DNA of 64,000 nucleotides from Linnemannia hyalina (lineage: Eukaryota > Mortierellomycota > Mortierellomycetes > Mortierellales > Mortierellaceae): NCBI GenBank assembly GCA_019671135.1, contig JAHRHY010000018.1:744001-808000 (forward strand). Direction: 5' to 3'. Of this stretch, positions 34,965 through 44,112 are shown one piece after another (position 1 is the stretch's first letter; each line of letters begins with the position of its first letter). The notes under the pieces are model-generated. The model made no database searches. It was given only the letters and a program-made list of their open reading frames with translations, and had not been told where the DNA came from. The position numbers were made by a program, and so were the translations under genes.

Positions 34965-35282
34965 AGATTACTGAGCGGACGCACCCCCACACTACTGCCA
35001 TAGTGCTGCGTCCTTTAATTGCTCAGATAATGAAGGTTGCACGGACAGGTTTGAACCCGCGGCTGTTCATCCCCGAGGACGATAAGTAGAACACCTATAC
35101 TAGACGCGGGCAGTTCTTTTATCGCCGCTCCAACCAATTGAGCCATTGCAACCTCGCTTACTTATCCCCGGAAAAGCCTCAAATTTAAACACTCAACCCT
35201 GCATCTTTGAATGCCTCCAGCAACTCCAACCTACAGCCGTCTACCCTCTTTTTTACGACAGAGGTTTGTCTTGACAAGGCAC
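34965..35282. repeat. Terminal inverted repeat, left end of the left-arm element
   Basis: Reverse complement of this stretch aligns with 37188-37490 over about 300 bp. Shared blocks: GTGCCTTG near the inner edge, AGACGGCTGTAG, GGCATTCAAAGATGCAGGGT, GTGTTTAAATTTGAG, TTTTCCGGGG, GATAAGTAA, then GAGGTTGCAATGGCT of the tRNA-like module, and past it a weaker match ending in AATCTTTT plus a T run. Similarity is clear but imperfect. Confidence 0.75.
35035..35153 (-). ncRNA. tRNA-like module (left copy)
   Basis: 119 nt. Starts GGTTGCA and ends TGCAACC, a perfect 7-bp terminal stem. An A-box-like word TGGCTCAATTGG and a B-box-like GGTTCAAACC are present, so RNA polymerase III transcription is plausible. 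A D-arm-like hairpin GCTC/GAGC and a CGATAA/TTATCG stem enclosing an AGAAC/GTTCT hairpin can be drawn, as in an intron-containing tRNA. However, the T stem next to the B box does not pair properly and no anticodon loop with T33 is convincing. I therefore do not call a tRNA identity. A matching copy lies at 41940-42058. Confidence 0.5.
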
Positions 35283-36369
35283 ACATTCTGCACTTTGACA
35301 GACCATGCACTTTAGCATTGCAAAGGCATACGTTTCCTCGAAGACTTAGTTTCACCCGTTTCTATCTCTACATTGCGTCCTAGAAAATGGTCAAGACAGC
35401 CTTTTTTGAATAAAAGTAGGGAGGAGAAAGGGCCTCGGGAAGGCTGCACGATGTATGTCAAGAAAAAGGAACATAGAAGGACAACTCGTAGCTGTGTGTA
35501 AAAGATGAAGGGTTGACAATAGAAGGCGAAGAGGCTGAGTTGGCAATAGCTAAAATGAAACAAAAAAGAAAGAGTCGGTGTAGGTATGGGAATTGGAGGG
35601 TCAAGAAAGAGACAATGAAGTGGGGGGGGGGCAGAAAGGAGAGTAATGGGGGAATGAAAGAAGGAAAGATAGACGATGGAGCAGGAAAGAAATGGCAACT
35701 CTAACAACTCTAGACTAATGACAACAAACGCTGGTGGCGGAAGGCCAAGAACAGCAAGAACAAGGCGTTTGGTCTCTCCAACAATCATCTTTTGCTCTGA
35801 GAATGGTAGTAGTAAGAAACTTGGGCCATGGACACAAAAAGAAACACGTATGCCTTTGCCGCCCTTCTTGATATAACCATTGTATGGTTCTTTGGGGGGG
35901 GGGGGGTTGGCCTTGCTGTGAACACAGATAACCAGAGTAGACACTCGCACTTGTCCGAGTCATTGTTCTGTTGATTCGAGAACGAGAAGGAGAGTGAGAG
36001 CGAGATTGAAAAGTAAGTGAATAGAGCGGAGGAGAGAGTGCAAAGACAAAAGGGAAATGGGATGACTGCTTAGAGAGCCGAGGGGAATGAAAGTGGCTGC
36101 AAAAGAGAATGAGAGAATGAGAGAATGAGATGAGTGAAGTAGCATCGGTAGCGACAACAGAAGAAGAGACAGACAAGGAACAGTGTGGGAGTGAAGCAGT
36201 GAAATTGTTGTTGTTCTGAGAGAATAAAAAAAGAGAGGGAGAAAAAGACAGGGAGAGAGAGATTATCGACAAGAGAAGGGAAAAAAAAGAGAGAGAGAAA
36301 AAAAGAGAGAGACAAGGGAACGGAAAAAGAGACACAGGAAGAATAGTGAAAGAAGGAGAAAAGCAAAGG

Positions 36370-36411
<42 letters not shown>

Positions 36412-37187
36412 CTCAGATACAATTGTCTACATCCACCCTTTCGCTTTTTCTTCACATGGTCCACGGTCAATGTCAATGTGGTTAGCTTGGCACCACCAAC
36501 GATTCAAGTAAAACTGTATTGTCGATGGCTGTAGCGATCGATGAAGCAAAGAATTCCTCTACAAGGTGTATTGATATATTTGTACCTATGCTATGATCGG
36601 ATGGATACCCAGGCAACAGCACGAAAGGGGCGCAAGGAGCAAGGCGAAAATATCTGCATTTGCGAGAATGGTGCTAAACAAAGGGTCCCAGGAGGCTTTG
36701 AATTTTAACGAGTGGACGTCAAGAACGAGAAGGACAAAGAGAAAGCAAGTCAAGGAGCGAGGAGCAGGGAAATAGAGGTAGGGATAATGCAGGTAGAGGC
36801 GAACGAGATATTAGTTTTGTGTAAGCATAACCAGCGAGCTGTTCCATCCGCGGGCAGAGACGGCAGCAGAGAAGGGCTGTCCAAGAAGCGTAATGTAAAA
36901 AGGAGTGAACAAGAGAATAGTTGCAAGCATGACTATTTTTGAACTTGAACATGTACTGTTGGTAAAAGCATATATTTGCAGGTGGCCAACACTGTTGCTG
37001 CTTTGAAGTGCATACCACGGCCGACTGCAGAGTAGAAACGATTGGTATAGGTGGTGGTGATGGCGGTGGTGATGGTGGTGGTGTAGCGAGGTGGTGTCTG
37101 AGTCATATAAAGGAGTTGAAGGGAAGGAAGTAGGGAGGGAAGCAAACTGTAGTGAATGAGAGATGACGAGGGGATAAAGCGAATGAA

Positions 37188-37490
37188 GTGCCTTGGCAAG
37201 GCAAACCTCTGGTCATAAAACAAAAGGCAGACGGCTGTAGATTGGAGTTGATAGAGGCATTCAAAGATGCAGGGTTGAGTGTTTAAATTTGAGAGTTTTC
37301 CGGGGGATAAGTAACTGAGGTTGCAATGGCTTTATCGGTTAAGCCGCGCTGATAGACCTGCTAACGTCAACAGCGTGTTCCCGAATTCGAACCAGGTTCG
37401 AATCTGGGGTCGTGCAACCTCTTAGTTGAGTAACGTGTAGCACTGGAGCAGCAGTGATGGATTGTGGTCTCAATTAATCTTTTATTTTTT
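37188..37490. repeat. Terminal inverted repeat, right end of the left-arm element
   Basis: Partner of 34965-35282 in inverted orientation; see that entry for shared blocks. Together they bound a unit of roughly 2.5 kb. The right-arm copy at 39885-42415 has this sequence only at its right end (about 41810-42140) and lacks it at its left end, so that copy is truncated or rearranged. Confidence 0.72.
37319..37420 (+). ncRNA. tRNA-like module, divergent version
   Basis: 102 nt. Same terminal stem GGTTGCA/TGCAACC (extendable to GAGGTTGCA/TGCAACCTC). A GGCT/AGCC D-arm, a CGCTG/CAGCG stem with a 19-nt loop, and a canonical B box GGTTCGAATC at 37395-37404 are visible. Taking the loop as anticodon loop plus intron would put AGA (Ser) after T33, but extra bases between the T arm and acceptor make the cloverleaf irregular. 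Between its ends it differs from the modules at 35035-35153 and 41940-42058. Confidence 0.48.
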
Positions 37491-37969
37491 TCTCTTTCTC
37501 TGTAGTCTTTTTCTTTTTCTGTAGTGTTTTTAAAACACACAAACCTAGTGGGTGTGTCAATGGGCAGAAAGAGAGGAATCTTTTATTCTGCACCGCAGAT
37601 GGGATATGCTTAACACGACCCACTCTGATGGTCAATGTCATTGCTTTGGTGTACTTCTTCAAAGGCCATTATTCACTGTGCATTGCTTTCGTCGCGGTGG
37701 AGCCCAATACCGTTCCATGTTTGCCAATGAGAAATGGTCACTGGAGGCAGTGAAATGGTGGGGAGGATGGTCTATGCCGCGAACCTGGGCTCACATTTCT
37801 TGATATTCACTTTTGTCGTTCCTGCTGCATATTATTCTTATTCTTGTTACATCTCTTTGCACCACATTTCTATCTTGACATGTTCATTCTTGTTATACCT
37901 GCTTGCACATCTTGACAATCACCTTTCCTCTTTTTCCGTGCTTTTCTTGTCTTGTCTCCTCAACGACAC

Positions 37970-38553
37970 TCCAGGGACGAACTCGATCACTGAAAAAAAT
38001 CCTGGCATCATATTTGGAAACACTGCGAACAACATTGCCAGAGATATTAATCACCGGCTATCAATCCAGAACGAAGAGATCGATAACCGATTTGATAATG
38101 TGGCTTCATCACTTGTTACATCAATTCAAGCCGCTGTCGATGGATTGACAACCATTGTAACTCAACTATCGCATTAGCAACGTCAATAGCCATCTCGAGC
38201 ACAGAATAAAGCAATGCCACAAGTGCAGGAGTCAGCAACAGCGCACCCACCTTCATATCCAGTCGCCAAGCGACACAATGTGCGCCATTTGCCTCTGCGT
38301 GCTGATCCAGTGATTCAACAGCAGCATGTCAAACCACCACCACCTGCTCCGCGTATTCCTACCGTCTCGATGTGGCAAGAAGCTGTCAATCAATAGGAGA
38401 ACGGTGACCCCAGCAAAGGACTGTTACTCCCTCTCCAGACCTGGACAAAGAAGATGCGCAAGACAGATCCGACTAGATATCTCCAGATTGTACAATTTGA
38501 AAAGAATACTTCACGCGTCATTCACTCTCGCTCTCTCCGTAAGAAATGATAGA
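37970..38553 (+). pseudogene. Broken gene with GCR1_C-like C-terminus
   Basis: One frame reads through three stops (38175, 38187, 38394). Its first part contains a heptad-like segment (IQNEEIDNRFDNVASSL), then a Pro/Gln-rich linker. It ends VSMWQEAVNQ-stop-ENGDPSKG, LQTWTKKMRKTDPTRYLQIV and FEKNTSRVI. The order W-x-E/A, GxP, W, R-Y and a final basic helix fits the GCR1_C domain (DNA-binding C-terminus of Gcr1-like proteins, also found in fungal Crypton-type tyrosine-recombinase elements). The three stops show decay. No recombinase catalytic domain is visible upstream; the inverted-repeat arm begins close by. The domain call is by eye and uncertain. Confidence 0.45.
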
Positions 38554-38559
38554 CCTACC

Positions 38560-39073
38560 AAAAGTCGAGTGACATCTTATCCGCCACACATCAGTTCAGT
38601 ACGACCTGTCAGATTGCAAAAAAAAACGGTAGCGCAAAAAAAAAAGGATGAGAGCGGGAACCACAGCAAGCTTTGAAGTGGAAGGAAAGAAAAAAGTGCT
38701 TCCAGCTCTGGAACTGTGCTTGTCTGCTCTCACTCTTCGAAAGTCCCCTTTTAAAAATATGTTGTCTTCAGTGGCGATGCACCTCCCTATTCGAAATGAA
38801 GTTTTCCTGTCTCCCTTGATCAGACGTTCTTTCAGTCGCTTTACCTCTTTAACACTGACTTCCTTCAGTCGCCAACATCCATACCCCTAAACAATCGACA
38901 CCATCTCCGCTTTTGAACCAAACACACAAACAAGCAAGATAAGAAGAACAAACAGAAGCAATTCAGTATTACACTCAGCTCAGCATGCTTCACAACCACA
39001 ATTGCTGACATTTATGCTTGTCGGGTTCATCGACTTTGCTATTGGCGCACCATAGACCTATTTCTCGGACACT
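38560..39073. other. Spacer between inverted-repeat arms, no gene
   Basis: Short frames only. The 3' part (38930-39070) is plausible 5' flank of the exon starting at 39074. Nothing recognisable. Confidence 0.5.
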
Positions 39074-39294
39074 ATGACCATCCGTCCCTTCAAACAAGTC
39101 GATCAAGACGCAGCTGCTGGTAACGCCCTCACCTTCCCCTCGGCTCTTGGAAAGGACGACCAACTGCTCAGGTCCCTGGACATCTCGTCTAAGCCCTTGC
39201 CTACCCTTCCTAGAGTCTCGCTTAGTGTATTCCTGAAGAACGTTCCCAAATCAGCCATCAAGGCCAGGCTGCCTCGCCCCCAACAGCGCATCGA
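39074..39294 (+). pseudogene. First exon of an NLR/STAND-type protein family, gene apparently truncated
   Basis: ATG at 39074 opens MTIRPFKQVDQDAAAGNALT, followed by a segment beginning LPTLPRVSLSVFLKNVPK that ends ARLPRPQQRIE at a good donor (gtacgt at 39295). From memory, Mortierella genomes carry many large proteins with this kind of opening, followed by an ARM-like helical region and NACHT/WD40-type parts; this is not verified here. The next exon of such a gene should continue within 100-200 bp. Instead only a short frame ending HWDAKE (about 39580-39700) is present before the right inverted-repeat arm begins near 39885. So the gene is probably cut off, or the exon is a relic. Confidence 0.42.
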
Positions 39295-40658
39295 GGTACG
39301 TACATGTCGCGTTGCTTTGTTTCTGAATCCATAGGTGACGTACAATGTGATAGCGAGGTAACACATATCATAAGCAGATCGACTGGACTGGTTTGCAAGT
39401 AGCAGAATTACTTTGACGGATAAAAAGTAGGGAGATACTAATGTCGCATTCTCATTCACGTTGGATTGGTACTGACCGAAGTCATTGACAACGGCCCTGA
39501 CCCTAGCATTTTCTTTTTTCTTTCTCAAGCCCACGCTGAAGCGTTCACTGGCTTTGTTTTTCCATCATTGTTTTGCCATCATGCACGCCAGCAGCAAAAT
39601 AATGAAGTCGTTGGAGCAGAGACTCAACGCATACATAAACATGGCTACAGGAAAGTATAAGGCTCTCATGGCGGGTATCCACTGGGATGCAAAGGAGTAG
39701 AGGGATTAATGAGAGGGGGAAGGCAAAGAAGAGTCTGTTTTCCTCTGCATTGATCGTGGGAGTGGAGTGCTGAGTCTGGGTGAAGCTGCTTCTGCTCTGG
39801 CTACAGCTAATCAAATCTGACTTTTCCTTCCCCTTCTTCATGCTTTTCTTTCCTTTCCTCTTTTTCTTTTCTTTTCATTTCACTCCCTCACTTTATCTCC
39901 TCGTCATCTCTCATTCACTACAGTTTGCTTTCCTCCCTACTTCCTTTCTTTCAACTCCTTTATATGACTCAGACGCCACCTCGCTACACCACTACCATCA
40001 CCACCGCCATCACCACCACCTATACCAATCATTTCTACTCTGCAGTCGGCCGTGGTATGCACTTCAAAGCAGCAACCGTGTTGGCCACCTGCAAATATAT
40101 GCTTTTACCAACAGTGCATGTTCAAGTTCAAAAATAGTCATGCTTGCAACTATTCTCTTGTTCACTCCTTTTTACATTACGCTTTCTTGGACAACCCTTT
40201 TCTGCTACCGTCTCTGCCTGCGGATGGAACGGCTCGCTGGTTATGCTTACACAAAACTAATATCTCGTTCGCCTCTACCTACATTATCTCTACCTCTATT
40301 TCCCTGCTCCTCGCTCCTTGACTTGCTTTCTCTTTGTCCTTCTCGTTCTTGACGTCTACTCATTAAAATTCAAGTCTCCTAGGACCCTTGGTTAAAAGTA
40401 ATTCTCGCAAATGCAGACATTTTCGTCTTGCTCCTTGCGCCCCTTTCGTGCTGTTGCATGGGTATCCATCCGATCGTAGCATACTAACAAATGTATCAAT
40501 ACACCTTGTAGTGGAACTTTTTGCTTCACCGATCACTGCAGCGATCAACAATACAGTCTCATCTGAACCGTTCATCGTGCCAAACCAACCACGTTGACAT
40601 TGACCGTGGACCATGTGAAGAAAAAGCGAAAGGGTGGATGTAGACAATTGTGTCTGAG

Positions 40659-40660
<2 letters not shown>

Positions 40661-40699
<39 letters not shown>
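40661..40699. repeat. TG microsatellite (partner of 36371-36412)
   Basis: Pure GT dinucleotides, 39 nt, directly visible. The matching CA tract in the left arm is 42 nt, so the two copies differ slightly in length, as expected for a microsatellite after duplication. Confidence 0.9.
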
Positions 40700-40700
<1 letters not shown>

Positions 40701-41939
40701 CCTTTGCTTTTTTCCTTCCTTCGCTATTCTTACTGTGTCTCTTTTTCCGTTCCCTTGTCTCTCTCTTTTTTTCTCTTCTCTTGTCGATACTTCTCTCTCT
40801 CTCTTTTTTTTCCCTTCTCTTGTCGATAATCTCTCTCTCCCTGTCTTTTTCTCCCTCTCTTTTTTTATTCTCTCAGAACAACAACAATTTCACTGCTTCA
40901 CTCCCACACTGTTCCTTGTCTGTCTCTTCTTCTGTTGTCGCTACCGATGCTACTTCACTCATCTCATTCTCTCATTCTCTCATTCTCTTTTGCAGCCACT
41001 TTCATTCCCCTCGGCTCTCTAAGCAGTCATCCCATTTCCCTTTTGTCTTTGCACTCTCTCCTCCGCTCTATTCACTTACTTTTCAATCTCGCTCTCACTC
41101 TCCTTCTCGTTCTCGAATCAACAGAACAATGACTCGGACAAGTGCGAGTGTCTACTCTGGTTATCTGTGTTCACAGCAAGGCCAACCCCCCCCCCCCCAA
41201 AGAACCATACAATGGTTATATCAAGAAGGGCGGCAAAGGCATACGTGTTTCTTTTTGTGTCCATGGCCCAAGTTTCTTACTACTACCATTCTCAGAGCAA
41301 AAGATGATTGTTGGAGAGACCAAACGCCTTGTTCTTGCTGTTCTTGGCCTTCCGCCACCAGCGTTTGTTGTCATTAGTCTAGAGTTGTTAGAGTTGCCAT
41401 TTCTTTCCTGCTCCATCGTCTATCTTTCCTTCTTTCATTCCCCCATTACTCTCCTTTCTGCCCCCCCCCCACTTCATTGTCTCTTTCTTGACCCTCCAAT
41501 TCCCATACCTACACCGACTCTTTCTTTTTTGTTTCATTTTAGCTATTGCCAACTCAGCCTCTTCGCCTTCTATTGTCAACCCTTCATCTTTTACACACAG
41601 CTACGAGTTGTCCTTCTATGTTCCTTTTTCTTGACATACATCGTGCAGCCTTCCCGAGGCCCTTTCTCCTCCCTACTTTTATTCAAAAAAGGCTGTCTTG
41701 ACCATTTTCTAGGACGCAATGTAGAGATAGAAACGGGTGAAACTAAGTCTTCGAGGAAACGTATGCCTTTGCAATGCTAAAGTGCATGGTCTGTCAAAGT
41801 GCAGAATGTGTGCCTTGTCAAGACAAACCTCTGGTCGTAAAAAAGAGGGTAGACGGCTGTAGGTTGGAGTTACTGGAGGCATTCAAAGATGCAGGGTTGA
41901 GTGTTTAAATTTGAGGCTTTTCCGGGGATAAGTAAGCGA

Positions 41940-42058
41940 GGTTGCAATGGCTCAATTGGTTGGAGCGGCGATAAAAGAACTGCCCGCGTCTAGTATAGGT
42001 GTTCTACTTATCGTCCTCGGGGATGAACAGCCGCGGGTTCAAACCTGTCCGTGCAACC
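41940..42058 (+). ncRNA. tRNA-like module (right copy)
   Basis: Near-identical inverted partner of 35035-35153: GGTTGCA start, A-box-like TGGCTCAATTGG, B-box-like GGTTCAAACC at about 42036-42045, TGCAACC end. It has the same irregular T stem. About 80 bp downstream is a T run (42129-42148) that could end polymerase III transcription. Confidence 0.5.
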
Positions 42059-42415
42059 TCCATTATCTGAGCAATTAAAGGACGCAGCACTATGGCAGTA
42101 GTGTGGGGGTGCGTCCGCTCAGTAATCTTTTGTTTTTTTTTCTTTTTTCGAGTCCACTGACCTTCTTTTTTTGCCACCAATGTTCTGCCTTCATATTCAA
42201 ATCGAGACCAAAAAAAATTAAAGCGGTCACGCGGGTCACACAGACACACTTCCCTTTAGTGCAAGTAGTAGCAGCAGCAGTTGCTTGAGTACTTTGTCTA
42301 AGTCCTTGCAACATCATCTCAGACTCTGCTCCTTTGTTCTCTTTCCTCCACCTCTCTCCCTGGTCCCGCCCTAAGAAAAAGTCAACACTGCCTTGTTCTA
42401 GTCTAGTTTCTCGAC

Positions 42416-44112
42416 ACATGCTCTCATTCCCATGCCTCCCCCAAACTCGTCTTTCTTCCCCCCTTCCTTCGCTTCTTCATACCATTCGTACTCTTTCTTC
42501 TTTACTATACTTAATGAAGATAGTGGAGACACACTGAGATGCAACAGTTGTCATCACTGTCAGTCTGCTCTTGCTGTTGTTTACACGACGAACGTGGCAA
42601 CCATAGTGTTTTTGTGGTATTGATGCAAGGAAGGAGAGAATACCGTATCCGTCTTTTTTATTCGACCTGGCTAAATGTGTCGTGATCTCCGCAGGATGGG
42701 GACAGAGATGATGATATGCTATAGATGGTTTGTCGCGATCTTTGTTTGCATTGCGCGACTGTTTCACGTCTATCTACCAACAGCCAGGAAAGTAAATGTG
42801 AAAATAATTGACTTTGAGCCTCTCACTTTGACTCGGCGATAAATGAAAGGAAGACTGAAGGGTTTCTTGTTTTGGATTAGACATGGTGGTGTTTATCAAC
42901 CAGAGCGAGTTAGCTGCAAGCGAAAAAAAAATAAAAAAGATAGCGAGAGAGCAAATGCAGGAAGTGAGTGTTTTGTGCTGCACCATATCCAGGATTTGCG
43001 TGCATGTTTGGGATTAGAGGTGGCGTCACCAAAGGTTGTCCAACTTGAGGCACATTACGACGGGTGGCTAGGGGGGAGGGTCTGGCATATCTTCTGTACC
43101 TTTGTTCAGTCGAGATTGTTGAAGGGCATGATCTGTTAGACTGACTGGACTGGAACTGGACTGCACAATTTGATACAGTAGATCAAAATAAGCAAAGAGG
43201 CTACATCAGCCGCTCAAGATCTCTTGGGCGAAGCAATGTGAGCATATGCTTGTGCGGTGAGAATAAGAAAGGCCGATGATGGTCCGTGGGAGTCCTGGGT
43301 GGGCGGAGGTTCAATCAGTTCCTGACTCCTGAGCAGTAACAGAAAAGAAAAGAGATGGCTCTAGTAGAGGACAACGGGACAAGGAGGGTGAAGCGAAGGA
43401 GAAGAGAAGCGCGCGGACATGGATGTCTTGAGGAAAGCGTTTGGTTAGTCGTTAGACGAGACGACAGCAGTTGGCGACGTGCAGTTTGTGTGGGCAAAAA
43501 AAGCACGTGATTCTACAGTATCGTGTAGCAAGGAGAGGTTTCTTCCCTCCAGACAAAACTTCTTTTGGATTGAGGTCTTCCAGCGCGACTAAATGGATTA
43601 ATATCAATCCTCTTTCCTTAAGCGTGTCTCCTGCTAGCACTGGGTCTTAGTTGCCAACGGTTAAACTGATAACTTTATGCGTTTCATTGATCAACATCTT
43701 CGTCATTGCTCTCAGTCTTGTTCGTGCCGAACGAGCACTCTTTTTTCTTTTTTTTTGTTTTGCAACGACATACAAATACAACGCTGCCATCAATGATCCT
43801 ACCACAGCACCAATAGTTCACCACGCCCGCCCTCCAAACGCTTATCTTTCAACCGCACAAACAGCGTCCCTGACCCCTTTCTTGGTGTAAAAAATCCATA
43901 TACCCAAGTGGTGTCCAGTGCTCGTACTGTCGTCCATCTATTTCGCCTCATGACTCATGGCCTCCCCATCGACTGCTTCTTTCTCCCCTGTGTCAGCAAA
44001 GCGTCTCCATCTTCTTAGTAACATCGCCAAGAAATAGTTGTCATTGTTGCTGTTAAATATCGAAAACTACGCCATCCTTCTTACCCCCCTCCCCCCCTTT
44101 CAACTATCGCCA
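42416..44112. other. Island sequence without a supported gene
   Basis: 1.7 kb from the right arm edge to the F-box gene stop. Short frames only. One at 42843-43139 (98 codons) and one at 43452-43640 on the minus strand have ordinary composition but match nothing I know. They may be relics of accessory genes. The 3' region of the F-box gene is included at the right end. Confidence 0.5.

Larger units (their letters stand above)
34690..37180 (-). repeat. Left arm of a ~2.5-kb inverted repeat
   Basis: The reverse complement of this segment matches 39885-42415 almost throughout. Shared landmarks read on the minus strand: a CA/TG microsatellite (36371-36412), long CT-rich tracts (36010-36330), a poly-C run (35897-35907) and a 212-codon open frame (35312-35950) whose translation is identical in both arms. 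They also include a CAC/CAT-rich stretch (37040-37085) and a tRNA-like module (35035-35153). No protein domain is recognised in the shared frame, and much of it is low-complexity. Edges were judged by eye where the match fades: on the left near 34690, on the right near 37180. Confidence 0.88.
39885..42415 (+). repeat. Right arm of the ~2.5-kb inverted repeat
   Basis: Inverted match to 34690-37180. The 212-codon frame lies at 41142-41780 and its translation equals that at 35312-35950. Differences seen: an extra ~45-nt CT-rich unit around 40765-40810, changes near 40420-40600, and changes in the outer ~120 bp. The outermost match, up to about CTTGTTCTAGT near 42400, extends beyond the terminal-repeat unit, so the duplicated block is larger than the unit itself. 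The arms are separated by about 2.7 kb. Confidence 0.88.

Noticed and set aside
36070..36411. Cys-Val repeat protein
   Set aside because: It is only the translation of a CA/TG microsatellite.
35312..36476. 212- and 253-codon frames in the left repeat arm as genes
   Set aside because: Both read CT-rich, microsatellite and poly-C sequence in overlapping frames. No domain is seen, and their conservation between arms is explained by duplication.
37319..37420. Calling this a functional tRNA-Ser(AGA)
   Set aside because: The T arm and acceptor spacing are irregular and the choice of intron is arbitrary.
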